From Owenia fusiformis (taxonomy: Eukaryota > Annelida > Polychaeta > Sabellida > Oweniidae): a stretch of 64,000 nt of DNA. This document shows positions 47,650 through 60,729 of this stretch, piece by piece. Location of the stretch: contig CAIIXF020000124.1 of the NCBI GenBank assembly GCA_903813345.2, positions 370,001 to 434,000 on the forward strand. The letters are read 5' to 3'. Under the pieces are notes generated by a model that did not search any database, was not told the DNA's origin, and worked only from the letters and a program-made list of their open reading frames with translations. Within the stretch, counting starts at the first letter, position 1, and every line of letters begins with the position of its first letter. The translations under genes were made by a program, and so were the position numbers.

Positions 47650-49824
47650 GCAATTGATATTGACTGAGGGGTACGTTGCTAGTTTTCATTGAGCGGTTTT
47701 CCTTCCCCCATATCCTCTTATCAGTTTCCTTGCATGGATTATTTGCATGGCATGCGCAGAGGTGGTCTGAGTATCAGAATTTTGTGAACACTTAACGAAA
47801 TCTTTACCCTGCGTGCAGAGTCTAGTTAAACTACAGAAGCTCTCTTTTAAGAAGTGAAGTCAAACAAATGCAAAGGGTACGAAATCTTTATTAGAGATGA
47901 TTGATTTTATAGATATTCAGGGGTCCACACGGGAGTGACAGGATATCAGTTTATCATCATGACTTATTGATATTTTTTCTATGTCAATCTTTTCTAAATA
48001 TGCTTAACTTCAGGAAAAAACCAATGTTGATTGTTTAACCAGGCTCAAAGGAAGAGTATGATTTAGATCTCTTTGTACCATTGGTTTCTGTTAGAACTAA
48101 AATTTCGAAATGCATGTTTCTCTGAACCATTTTCATGCATTGATGAGTTCATTTCTCGCTTATTTATGAACCGATTTTCTTTGTTTTTCGGCAACAAACG
48201 TGTGAAGATGAATGCTATGCATTGGTATGAATAATCGCTTATTAAAAGATACGTGTAACCTCTAAAGGTTAGTTTAAAATAAATTCACGATTTTTCGAAC
48301 AAAGGGTCCTTTAAAAAACACTTTTTGAAATTTAAAAAAAAGTTTCACGTATCACACTTTGATTACATTGGGTAATTCTACAATATAAGCCAAAGCGGTT
48401 TAAACTTTATATTGGGGCTTTAATAATACACTGAACATTGAAATTGTATATAGACCTTCTGCACACTGACGTGTGTTGGGGTAAAGACCTTTTCAAGTAT
48501 CGTGTTGAATGTAGCCTCTTTGTTTATAATTTTCTAACGCCTCTACTAAGTTAACGGCCTTATGCTAACCATGAATATGTGCTTTTGTAATGTTTACGCT
48601 ATTTTGCCGTATATGAGTCATGTCTTCATTACAAAACTCAAATTGAAACAGAGGCCATTTTCTCTTCAGAATTTGAATTAGGAGTTCTGGTCTTAATACC
48701 TGACAAAAAATCAATTTAAACGCTGTGATCAATATATCAGTTCAAATCATTTGGATTGGTATTTTGAATTTAAAGCCAGCTATAATAATGTCAGACATTA
48801 ACTATATCGTTATCACAGCTATCGCTAGAATATCCGTTTTCCTTGGAGCCGTTGCTTTTGATTTTAGACGAAATCGTGCAATACGTTAAAATAAAAAATA
48901 AATCGATTTTTTTATTTTAAGATTTTTTGACTTTATACGGACGATTCTAATAAGAATTTATGTAATAGCTTTTGATTAAAATATTTCTATTTAACTCGTT
49001 TTATTTTAAGTTCGCGATGTCCCACATGTCATGATGTATGTAGCCAAGTTATTGGCTATGCTAGAGACTTAAGAAACTCTTGGCACATAAAGAAGGCCAG
49101 TTAAAATATTTTAAAATCATATAACACTTTTATGAACTGACGTATGTCGAGGTACCGCCCTATAGCCAATTGTTGAGTTGCATCAAAGTCGCTTGGTACT
49201 TGAAGCACTTCAGTTAAGACAAATTACATTTTAAAATCATACTGTGTAACTATGTAGTCACAAATAATACTTCTTTCTATAGGTAATATACAGTATGACT
49301 ATAAAGTTCATTGATACGATTTCATTGAATAAGATGGCATTTTAATGATTTTTCTCACCTGTGTTTGTCTTTGCGTTCACATTCCAAAAGCTGTCAGAAA
49401 ACATAATATTCTTAAAAAAGGTTTTATTTGCTTATATTTGAAATCGGGATATCATCAAATTTCATAAAATTTGATGCAGATTTTAAAAAAATCTCTAGAG
49501 ATAAAAACTTGATTTAATTTCCGATGATTCCTGATTATCATACCCCAACTAACCACATAGCCTACACAGATTTATCCAGTGACTTCTAGTTTCTCAGATT
49601 ATTTAAAAATAATCATAAAAATCTTCACTTGACTTGAAATCGGGGTATCATCATATTATAGCCAATTGGTAGTTGGAACATCACAATGTATATATCAGGA
49701 AATCGATGGAAATAATGAGTAAGGGCTGCAATTATCAGATGCTCTGTGCATAGCAACACAAAATGGACAACGAAAAAAGATAGACCATACCAAAAATAAT
49801 TTCAATGAGAAAATGTAAAATACT
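47650..49824. other. Upstream flank of ZP gene B, no gene seen
   Basis: A block near 48440-48530 (CTGACGTGTGTTGGGGTAAAG, ATGTAGCCTCTTTG) resembles 34550-34620 upstream of ZP gene A, and a weaker copy lies near 49135. This suggests the duplicated segment reached at least 1 kb upstream. No coding exon is supported. Confidence 0.45.
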
Positions 49825-49985
49825 CTGCGGCATTCGCACTGCGACCGTAGTTTCACATTATCGATGCAAGAAATCTACATCGTACTGCTTATTCCTATAT
49901 TTTATGCTGCATATTTCTCTCGATTTTGGGAAGCTACGACCGCCATGCTGTTGCCGTTGATCAAATGTAACTGACGTATTATACG
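49825..49985 (-). repeat. Partial copy of the TACGGC repeat (1.2-2.0 kb)
   Basis: The reverse complement reads ACATTTGATCAACGGCAAC, CCCAAAATCGAG and GGAATAAGCAGTAC, matching about 1285-1390. Confidence 0.7.
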
Positions 49986-50359
49986 TCTAGATAACGACTA
50001 ATCATTAAAGGTCGTGAAGCATGCACAGGTCCTCGTGTTAAAACCTTTTTATTCACTATGTTGTATATTTAAATCTCGTACATGACTAAATCTAAAGATC
50101 ATCACCGAATGTTTCCTCATTGTATTGCACACCTCTGGAAGCTAATCGGAGGAACAAGCCATGATGATATTAAGAGGGCCATGGATGTATTTTTATACAC
50201 ACTTAAAATTAGAAACGCGAAAACAATGTTTGTTTTAACACTTATTTGTAACAAATAATAAACAGTATTAAAGTTAATGCTATTTCAATTATCACGTTTT
50301 TACGTTCAACGATTATAAGTAAACAAGTATAATAATATTAAAATATATTATAACTTTAT

Positions 50360-50475
50360 TATAGTTTAGTTTGGTTTATTTATTTATAGTGGTCAGTCAT
50401 ACAATTCAATAAAATATTTAAAAAAAGATTAATAACAATTCTATCCAGCCCAACAATAGGAAATACAAAATAAAT
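50360..50475 (-). repeat. LINE-type 3' tail fragment
   Basis: TTTAGTTTGGTTTATTTATT, TATAGTGGTCAGTCATACAA and TCCAGCCCAACAATAGG follow the same order as 46835-46945 and the tail of the 5.6-kb LINE fragment. Confidence 0.65.
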
Positions 50476-50479
50476 ACAC

Positions 50480-51505
50480 GGAAATCATTATCACATGTTG
50501 TAAATGGATTGCCTTCTCCACAAGCCATCTTAATAAATTAAACAATCTTACGGGTATGTTCCTAAAAGAAATTCAATTTCATTATCCAAATCTTTAAAAT
50601 TTACTCGTCAAAGTATGTTTTTCTCAAATCATCATACTGTGTCTATTGCGATGGAATATAAAATGTATATCTGTTTCAAGACATCAACTTTTCATCGTTT
50701 CGTCTTTATTAACATGTTTTCAAATATTAACATGTTTTAAGTGTATTTAATTAAATCATACATTATAACGTGTTTATGCGTCTTTTAACACAAAACGTGA
50801 TTCAGGGGTTGCGGCAGATAATTGATATCGATAAAGTGTTATGAAACACGTAGGAATATCAAGTCATAAGGATCCAGACGAACTTTATAAGTTTGTTTCT
50901 TCATGTTTTATTTAATGGTACAAGTGTTTACTCGTTGAATGTTCGTTGACTTTTATTTATATAATACCAACGAATACGATCGACACCTCTTGACAGATCT
51001 TTCATAAAGAAATTTATTTCTACGCATTGACTGAAAGGGAAACGCCCATTCGACGTATTTCAAGGCTTTGTGTTTATTCGGTGAGGTCATCCGTCATTTT
51101 AAAATATTAACTTAGCATCTTGACATTTTTCACATGTGAATTATGGGACATACATTTAGTGTATAAATTAATATATAAACGTCCATCGTATTCCTTGGTA
51201 TAGACAACGAACATTATATGAATACAACCTAGTACCATTAAATAAAACATGAAGGAACAGACCCTACAAATTTTGTCTGCACCCTGGCCTTACTTTGGAT
51301 TCCATGAGCAAGAAACTGGCTTCTTAAACAGGACATTGAACTTTTTGTTGGCTCTATTACATTAGCCTGTTTTCTGTGTCAAATTTTCCGATCTGCACTT
51401 ACATTTAAAACGTATATTATTTTATACATCATTTTGACCAAGGGAAAAGTCGATTCGTAAAAGATTGGAACGTTACAAAGTTAAAAACACACTGAGTCAA
51501 CGTCA
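50480..51505. other. Intergenic, no gene seen
   Basis: AT-rich DNA without supported exons. Confidence 0.5.
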
Positions 51506-51509
51506 ACGC

Positions 51510-51622
51510 ACTGAGATTCATATGGTCCATACTGAATAAATATGAAACAATATACATTTTCGAATCCCCGATAGCATTGGTAATCTGAGTTCTTTGACAA
51601 TCTGAACACCTGTGTCATGTGA
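51510..51622. repeat. Inverted copy of the repeat at 38046-38165
   Basis: Its reverse complement shares CATGACACAGGTGTTCAGA, TCAAAGAACTCAGATTACCA and ATCGGGGATTC with the other copy. Confidence 0.7.
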
Positions 51623-51936
51623 AAGGAATTTCATTCGCAGTACCCCTATTTAAGGTAACAAATATAATCACTCGAATACCTTTAATATTTTCTCTGATAT
51701 TTAAAAAGTATATACAAAAAAGGTTGACACCAAACGACATGAAAATGATGCAATGCAATGATGCAGATATACTTATAGACGGGTAGGAAGGAGGGGTTCC
51801 CATGCACCCCAAAGGTGTATTTTTTAATGTACACTTGTGTAATCCTAAAGGTCCATACTAAAGCTTTTTGAATGTTCCCAGAATGAAATGTTGTCCCATG
51901 GTATCCATTGGTGGCCATCTTGTCGGCCATCTTAAA

Positions 51937-54900
51937 TTTAAGACGAATTGGATATTATATATCCCTCTAACAGAGAAGTCAATCGATACATCCCTCTTTG
52001 GCAAACTTAAAATTATATACATAAACGTCTCACAATATATCAAACTAGTCGCTGCTACCAGTGCGATGTACAGCTGGTCCGAAAATTGACATTCCGTACA
52101 TAGCCCAAGTAGATCAGACTTGTATGACAAATTAAACACTCAATATCTCACGAATAGAATGACCAATCAACAAGTCCTCGGTTGGACAAATGTAAAAAAT
52201 GTATCCGAAACATCTCACTAAATAACAAATATCATGCTGCCACCAGCGTTACGTACGACTGGTCCGAATATTGACATTTCCTCGAGAGCACAAACTGCAT
52301 CATAGATTTAAGACGAATTAGATATAAAATATATCACGAACGGGAACATCATTCATTAAATCCATTCAAGAGCATACTCCAAAATATATACTTAAACATC
52401 TCACAAAATTGCAAAGGACTGGCATGTACCAGTGTGACGTACGACTGGTCGGAAAATTGACATTTCGTCAAGAGCGCAAATTGCATAAGCGATTTAAGAC
52501 GAATTGGATATTATATATCCCCCTAACAGAGAAGTCAATCGATACATCCCTCCTTTGGCAAACGTAAAAATATATACACAAACGTCTCATAATATATCAA
52601 ACTTAAGTCGCTGCTACCAGTGCGATGTACAGCTGGTCCGAAAATTGACATTCCGTACATAGCCCAAAGTAAATCAGACTTGTATGACAAATTAAATACT
52701 CAATATCTCATGAATAGAATGACCAATCAACAATTCCTCGGTAGGGCAAATGTAAAAATGTATCCTGAAACATCTCACTAAATAACAAATATCATGCTGC
52801 CACCAGCGTTACGTACGACTGGTCCGAAAATTAGCATTTCCGCCAGAGCACAAACTGCATCATAGATTTAAGACGAATTAGATATAAAATATATCACGAA
52901 CGGGAACATCATTCATTAAATCCATTCAAGAGCATATTCCAAAGTATATCCTAAAACGTCTCACAAAATTGCAAAGAACTGGCATGTACCAGTGTGACGT
53001 ACGACTGGTCGGAAAATTGACATTTCGTCAAGAGCGCAAATTGCATAAGCGATTTAAGACGAATTGGATATATTATATCCCCCCAATGGAGAAGTCAATC
53101 AATACATCCCTCCTTTGGCAAACGTAACAATATATACATAAGCGTCTCACAATATATCAATCTAGTCGCTGCTACCAGTGCGATGTACAGCTGGTCCGAA
53201 AATTGACATTCCGTACATAGCCCAAAATAAATCAGACTTGTTTGACAAATTAGATACTCAATATCTCACAAATAGAATGACAAATCAACAAGTCCTCGGT
53301 AGGGCAAATGTAAAACTGTATCCTGAAACATCTCAATAAATAACAAATATCATGCTGCCACCAGCGTTACGTACGACTGGTCCGAAAATTGACATTTCCT
53401 CCAGAGCACAAACTGCATCATATATTTAAGACGAATTAGATATAAAATTTATCACGAACGGGAACATCATTCATTAAATCCATTCAAGAGCATACTCCAA
53501 AATTTATACTTAAACGTCTCACAAAATTGCAAAGGACTGACATGTACCAGTGTGACGTACGACTGGTCGGAAAATTGACATTTTGTCAAGAGCGCAAATT
53601 GCATAAGCGATTTAAGACGAATTGGATATTATATACCCCCCTAACAGAGAAGTCAATCGATACATCTCTCCTTTGGCAAACGTAAAAATATATACAAAAA
53701 CGTCTTACAATATATAAAACTAGTCGCTGCTACCAGTGCGATGTTCAACTGGTCCGAAAATTTACATTCCGTACATAGCCCAATTGTAAATCAGACTTGT
53801 ATGACAAATTAGATACTCAATATCTCACGAATAGAATGACCAATCAACAAGTCCTCGCTAGGGAAAATGTAAAAATGTATCCCGAAACATCTCATTAATA
53901 ACAAATATCATGCTGCCACCAGCGTTACGTACGACTGGTCCGAAAATTGACATTTCCTCCAGAGCACAAACTGCATCATAGATTTAAGACGAATTAGATA
54001 TAAAATATATCACGAGAACAGAAACATCATTCATTAAATCCATTCAAGAGCATACTTCAAAATATATACTTAAACGTCTAACAAAATTGCAAAGGACTGG
54101 CATGTACCAGTGTGACGTACGACTGGTCGGAAAATTGACATTTCGTCAAGAGCGCAAATTGCATAAGCGATCTAAGACGAATTGGATATTATATATCCCC
54201 CTAACAGAGAAGTCAATCGATACATCCCTCCTTTGGCAAACGTAAAAATATATACATAGACGTCTCACAATATATCAAACTAGTCGCTGCTACCAGTGCG
54301 ATGTAAAGCTGGTCCGAAAATTTACATTCCTACATAGCCGCAAGTAAATCAGACTTGTATGACAAATTAGATACTCAATATCTCATGAATAGAATGACCA
54401 ATCAACAAGTCCTCGGTAGGGCAAATGTAAAAATGTATCCTGAAACAGCTCACTAAATAACAAATATCATGCTGCCACCAGCGTTACGTACGACTGGTCC
54501 GAATATTGACATTTCCTCCAGAGCACAAACTGCATCATAGATTTAAGACGAATTAGATATAAAATATATCACGAACGGGAACATCATTCATTAAATCCAT
54601 TCAAGAGCATACTCTAAAATATATACTTAAACGTCTCACAAAATTGCAAAGGACTGGCATGTACCAGTGTGACGTACGACTGGTCGAAAAATTGACATTT
54701 TGTCAAGAGCGCAAAATGCATAAGCGATTTAAGACGAATTGGATATTATATATCCCCATAACAGAGATGTTAATCGATACATCCCTCCTTCGACAAACGT
54801 AAAATATATACATAAACGTCTCACAAAATATCAAACTGGTCGCTGCTACCAGTGCGATGTACAGCTGGTCCGAAAATTGACATTCCGTACATAGCCCAAA

Positions 54901-57900
54901 ATGAATCAGACTTGTATGACAAATTAGATACTCAATATCTCACGAATAGAATGACCAATCAACAAGTCCTCGGTAGGGCAAATGTATAAATGTATCCTGA
55001 AACATCTCAGTAAATATCAAATATCATGCTGCCACCAGCGTTACGTACGACTGGTCCGAAAATTGACATTTCCTCCACAGCACAAACTGCATCATAGATT
55101 TAAGACGAATAAGATGTAAAATATATCACGAACAGGAACATCATTCATTAAATCCATTCAAAAGCATACTTCAAAATATATACTCAAACGTCTCACAAAA
55201 TTGCAAAGGACTGGCATGTACCAGTGTGACGTACGACTGGTCGGAAAATTGACATTTCGTCAAGAGCGCAAATTGCATAAGCGATTTAAGACGAATTGGA
55301 TATGATATACCCCCTAACAGAGATGTCAATCGATACATCCCTCCTTTGGCAAACGTAAAAATATATACATAAACCTCTCACAATATATCAAACTAGTCGC
55401 TGGTACCAGTGCGATGTTCCGCTGATCCGAAAATTGACATTCCGTACATAGCCCAAAGTAAATCAGACTTGTATGACAAATAAGATACTCAATATCTCAC
55501 GAATATAATGACCAATCAACAAGTCCTCGGTAGGGCAAATGTAAAAATGTATCCTGAAACATCTAACTAAATAACAAATATCATGACGAATTAGATATAA
55601 AATATATTACAACCGGGAACATCATTCATTAAATCCATTCAAGAGCATACTCTAAAATATATACATAAACGTCTCACGAAATAGCAACAGACTGGCATGT
55701 ACCAGTGTGACGTACGACTGGTCGGAAAATTGACATTTCGCCAAGAGCGCAAATTCCGTGAGCGATTTAAGACGAATTGTATATTATATATCCCCCTAAC
55801 AGAGAAGTCAATCGAAACATCCCTCCTTTGGCAAACGTAAAGATATATACATAAACGTCTCACAATATATCAAACTAGTCGCTGCTACCAGTGCGATGTA
55901 CAGAAAATTGACATTCCGTATATAGCCCAAAGTAAATCAGACTTGTATGACAAATTAGAAACTCAATATCTCACGAACAGAATGACCAATCAAAAAGTCC
56001 TTGGTAGGACAAATGTAAAAATGTATCCTGAAACATCTCAACTAAAAACAAATATCATGCTGCCAACAGCGTTACGAACGACTGGTTCGAAAATTGACAT
56101 TTCCTCCAGAGCACAAACTGCATCATAGATTTAAGACGAATTAGATATAAAATATATTACGAACGGGAACATCATTCATTAAATCCATTCAAGAGCATAC
56201 TCCAAAATATATACTTAAACGTCTCACAAAATTGCAAAGGACTGGCATGTACCAGTGTGACGTACGACTGGTCGGAAAATTGACATTTCGTCAAGAGCGC
56301 AAATTGCATGAGCGATTCAAGACGAATTGGATATTATATACCCCCCTAACAGAGAAGTCAATCGATACATCCCTCCTTTGGCAAGCGTAAAAATATATAC
56401 ATAAACGTCTCACAATATATCAAACTAGTCACTGCTACCAGTGCGATGTACAGCTGGTCCGAAAATTGACATTCAGTACATAGCCCAAAGTAAATCAGAC
56501 TTGTATGACAAATTAGATACTCAGTATCTCACGAATAGAACGACCAATCAACAAGTCCTCGGTAGGGCAAATTAAAAAATATATCCTGAAACATCTCACT
56601 AAATAACAAATATCATGCTGTCACCAGTGTTGCGTACGACTGGTCCGAAAATTGACATTTCCTCCAGAGCGCAAACTGCATCATAATTTTAAGACGAATA
56701 AGATATAAAAATAGATCACGAACGGGAACATCATTCATTAAATCCATTCAAGGGCATACTCCAAAATAAATACTGAAACGTCTCACAAAATTGCAAAGGA
56801 CTGGCATGTACCAGTGTGACGTACGACTGGTCGGAATATTGACATTTCGTCAAGAGCGAAATTGCATAAGCGATTTAAAGTCCCCGATAAATCGGGCTAC
56901 GTATACCGCCGTGTTTACATTAGTGGATTAGAAGAGTTTATTTTTTATTTAGGTATGCAAGCTACGAATATCAATATTAGGCCTTCATTCATGTACTCGT
57001 GTGCATGTAATCAGCATGCCCTTCAATATTATGTAAACCAGGCTATTCAAGTACTGTATAATGTACACTATTTATGTGTGTACTACGTACAATACAATTC
57101 CCTGGGAAACAAAACACAAATACTTTTTATATGTTCAAAATGAGCCATTTGATTGATGCAAACACTAAATAGCTTCATAAATAACATCTACAAAGTATAT
57201 CTAATAGTAATTTTCAATTTCAATGGTGAAACTTCCCTGGTTACGATTATATGGGAAATCATCACGAGACGAAGATCGTTCGCCTTCCTGGCTTACCTCT
57301 GAATCGTGTACCGTGGTAATCTCTTTATATAGTTTAGCGAGAGCGGTGCGCCTGCGCAGTTTTAAACTTTGGCGCACACTTTAAGACGAATTGGATATTA
57401 TACATCCCCCTAACAGAGAAGTCAATCGATACATCCCTCCTTTGGCAAACGTAAAAATATATACATAAACGTCTCACAATATATCAAACTAGTCGCTGCT
57501 ACCAGTTCGATGTACAGCTGGTCCGAAAATTGACATTCCGTACATAGCCCAAAGTAAATCAGACTTGTATGACAAATTAGATACTCAATATCTCACGAAT
57601 AGAATGACCAATCAACAAGTCCTCGGTAGGGCAAATGTAAAAATGTATCCTGAAACATCTCATTAAATAACAAATATCATGCTGCCACCAGCGTTACGTA
57701 CGACTGGTCCGAAAATTGACATTTCCTCCAGAGCACAGACTGCATCATAGATTTAAGACGAATTAGATATAAAATATATTACGAACGGGAACATTATTCA
57801 TTAAATCCATTCAAGAGCAAACTCTTAAATATATACTTAAACGTCTCAAAAAATTGCAAAGGACTGGCATGTACCAGTGTGACGTACGACTGGTCGGAAA

Positions 57901-59320
57901 ATTGACATTTCGTCAAGAGTGCAAATTGCCTAAGCGATTTAAGACGCATTGGATATTATATATCCCCCTAACAGAGAAGTCAATCAATACATCCCTCCTT
58001 TGGCAAACGTAAAGAATATATACATAAACGTCTCACAATATATCAAACTGGTCGCTGCTACCAGTGCGATGTACAGCTGGTCCGAAAATTTACATCCCGT
58101 ACATAGCCAAAAGTAAATCAGACTTGACATTTCAGACAAATTAGATACTCAATATCTCACGAATAGAATGACCAATCAACAAGTCCTCTGTAGGGCAAAT
58201 GTAAAAATGTATCCTGAAACATCTCACTAAATAACAAATATCATGCTGCCACCAGCGTTACGTACGACTGGTCCGAAAATTAGCATTTCCGCCAGAGCAC
58301 AAACTGCATCATAGATTTAAGACAAATTAGATATAAAATATATCACGAACGGGAACACCATTCATTAAATCCATTCAAGAGCATACTCCAAAATATATAC
58401 TTAAACGTCTTACAAAATTGCAAAGGACTGGCATGTACCAGTGTGACGTACAACTGGTCGGAAAATTGACATTTCGTCAAGAGCGCAAATTGCCTAAGCG
58501 ATTTAAGACGAATTGGATATTATATATCCCCCTAATAGAGAAGTCAATCTATACATCCCTCCTTTGGCAAACGTAAAAATATATACATAAACGTCTCACA
58601 ATATATCAAACTAGTCGCTGCTACCAGTGCGATGTACAGCTGGTCCGAAAATTTACATTCCCTACATAGCCGCAAGTAAATCAGACTTATATGACAAATT
58701 AGATACTCAATATCTCACGAATAGAATGACCAATCAACAAGTCCTCGGTAGGGCAAATGTAAAAATGTATCCTGAAACATCTCACTAAATAACAAATATC
58801 ATGCTGCCACCAGCGTTACGTACGACTGGTCCGAAAATTGATATTTCCTCCAGAGCACAAACTGCATCATAGATGTAAGACGAATTAGATATAAAATATA
58901 TCACGAACGGGAACATCATTCAGTAAATCCATTCAAGAGCATACTCCAAAATTTATACATAAACGTCTCACAAAATTGCAAAGGACTGGTATGTAGCAGT
59001 GTGACGTACGACTGGTCGGAATATTGACATTTCGTCAAGAGCGCAAATTGCATAAGCGATTTAAGACGAATTGGAAATTATATATCCCCCTAACAGAGAA
59101 GTCAATCGATACATCCCTCCTTTGGCAAACGTAAAAATATATACATAAACGTCTCACAATATATCAAACTAGTCGCTGCTACCAGTGCGATGTACAGCTG
59201 GTCCAAAATTGACATTCCGTACATGGCCCAAAGTAAATCAGACTTGTATGACAAATTAAATACTTAATATCTGATATACTCAATTGACATTTCCTCCAGA
59301 GCACAAACTGCATCATAGAT
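51937..59320. repeat. Higher-order satellite array, about 13 copies of a 558-bp trimer
   Basis: The junction word GCTGCTACCAGTGCGATGT occurs at 52051, 52610, 53168, 53726, 54286, 54842, 55399, 55881, 56431, 57495, 58054, 58617 and 59175 (with point changes), so the period is 556-563 bp in most copies. Each unit consists of three related subunits of about 186 bp. Each subunit starts with CTGGTC(C/G)GAAAATTGACATT and contains a TAAGACGAATT- or ACAAATTAGATAC-like part and an AACGTCTCACAA- or AACATCTCACTA-like part. One copy (55399-55881) is 482 bp, shortened by a deletion near 55586. Between 56431 and 57495 a 502-bp insertion adds to a normal period. The array is non-coding; the open frames in it are incidental. 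Confidence 0.95.
56879..57380. mobile_element. 502-bp TTAA-flanked insertion in the satellite
   Basis: The satellite text GCGATTTAAGACG is split, with TTAA retained on both sides (56875-56878 and 57381-57384). The inserted DNA starts AGTCCCCGATAAATCGGG and ends GTTTTAAACTTTGGCGCACACT, so only three terminal bases (AGT/ACT) are inverted. TTAA duplication points to a piggyBac- or Kolobok-type element. Its open frame (93 residues, starting in the satellite) is not recognisable as a transposase. Confidence 0.75.
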
Positions 59321-59324
59321 TTTT

Positions 59325-59700
59325 TTTTAAAATAGGGACAATATGATTTTTCGAGTATATATGATTTTTTCCAGGGACAATATGATTTTTCGAGTATATA
59401 TGATTTTTTTTCCAGGGACAATATGATTTTTCGAGTAAATATGATTTTAAGAGGGATAATATGATTTTATTTCCCAGGGAAAACAGTAGTATTATTGAAT
59501 AAAAAGAAATTATTCCATAAAACTACTGTTTTCCCAGGGAAATATGAAGGAATAAAAATCGTATTGAATCGTATTACATGAAAAAATCGTATTGTCCCCG
59601 GGAAAAATCGTATTGGAGCGTATTACATGGAAAAATCGTATTGTCCCCGGGACAAAAATCGTATTGGAACGTATTAACCTTTTTTTGGTTTTCCCGGTTA
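59325..59700. repeat. Foldback built from short GGGACAATATGATTTTT units
   Basis: The left arm has three tandem copies of a 43-48-bp unit (GGGACAATATGATTTTTCGA, GTATATATGATTTTT). The right arm has inverted copies (AAAAATCGTATTGTCCC). The centre is a strong hairpin, GGGAAAACAGTAGT against ACTACTGTTTTCCC, at about 59477-59537. It directly abuts the end of the satellite. The right arm matches 6215-6350. Confidence 0.75.
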
Positions 59701-59768
59701 TTTTTAACCTTGACTAATTGATAAAAGCATTATCCAAATGTAACATTTTAAGGAGGAATGTATTATGG

Positions 59769-59968
59769 AATAAATAGGTTATTTCTGGTCGGGATTGAAT
59801 ATGGGTTTTATTCCTCGGAAAATATGATATTGACCTTGGGAAATATGATATTGACACTCGGTCGCTGCGCTCCCTCGGTCAATATAATATTACCCTTCGG
59901 TCAATATCATATTGTCCCTCGGAATAAAACCCATATTCAATCCCTCCCAGTAAATAACCTATATTTAT
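59769..59968. repeat. 200-bp palindromic element
   Basis: AATAGGTTATTT, GATTGAATATGGGTTTTATT and CCTCGGAA on the left are mirrored by CCGAGG-type TCGGAATAAAACCCATATTC, AATCCCTCCC and AAATAACCTAT on the right, around GGTCGCTGCGCTCCCTCGGTC. GATATTGACC and GGTCAATAT units are repeated within. Confidence 0.75.
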
Positions 59969-59974
59969 TCGCCA

Positions 59975-60420
59975 GGGGGATTTGATATGGGGAATATCAC
60001 CATTGGTTGAGCGAAAAAAGTTTTGAAAAAATGAAAATTTTCGAAAATGAATTTTTTATAAATACCCGGATTGATATCCATATCATTCCTGATATCCTCC
60101 CTCTTATCCCAATATCCCTGATATCATCCCTATCCCAAATATGTGATTTATCGCTCGTTATTATACACCTGATATTGCACTTACCATGGTATAAAGGGGA
60201 ATATACGCCATAATGAAAGAATAAATACATTTTTAAAGACTTAATTGTTTAACAAAGGGAATCAGCCTAGCTGCATATTCCATGTAACATGTTTAGTTAC
60301 AAAATACAAAATATAATAGATCGCTTTACAAAATACAGCATTACAGCAAGCATCTTAAAGTTCAGAGAAGTGATCTCTTTCCATTAGAAAACTGATTAAA
60401 AATATCGATTATTTATAATC
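59975..60420. other. Degenerate ATATCCC/GGGAATAT repeats, no gene seen
   Basis: GATATGGGGAATATCACC at 59981 and GGTATAAAGGGGAATATACG near 60189 flank a stretch with repeated GATATC(A/C)(C/T)TCC words. The rest is AT-rich and featureless to me. Confidence 0.4.
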
Positions 60421-60421
60421 G

Positions 60422-60673
60422 TTAACTAATGTTAAGTAGAAAGTCACATCCAATTATGAACTTGGGCACAATGAAACGAGATGATGATTTAAAACGTCGG
60501 TTGATGATGTCCCTACCGTCATTGCGTGGAGCTAATACAGGGGGTCGGATGAAACCGTTGAACATACCAAGTACATAAACGCACATCGTGGTAAGCCACA
60601 ACAGATAGAGATGCGTTAAGTACCAGAATGAATCACGCACACATACAGCTAGCATATAGCATCTTGCTCGTCC
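60422..60673 (-). CDS. Orphan exon-like frame with a hydrophobic segment
   Basis: On the minus strand an acceptor-like TTTTGCAG is followed by an 83-codon frame ending in TAA at 60422. It encodes a hydrophobic stretch (DSFWYLTHLYLLWLTTMCVY) and then a polar, basic part (NDGRDIINRRFKSSSRF). GC content is above that of the surroundings. I do not recognise it, and no upstream exon was found, so it may be a terminal exon of an unknown membrane protein or a chance frame. Confidence 0.25.
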   Translation of the reverse strand, partial: GRARCYMLAVCVRDSFWYLTHLYLLWLTTMCVYVLGMFNGFIRPPVLAPRNDGRDIINRRFKSSSRFIVPKFIIGCDFLLNIS

Positions 60674-60729
60674 CTGCAAAACACAAGTCCATGCATCAGC
60701 AGATCTTCGACAAAACATTCCGTGCGTTC

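Noticed and set aside
51868-59421. Several 60-95-codon frames in the satellite
   Set aside because: They arise from the repeat period, are interrupted in most copies and have no consistent translation.
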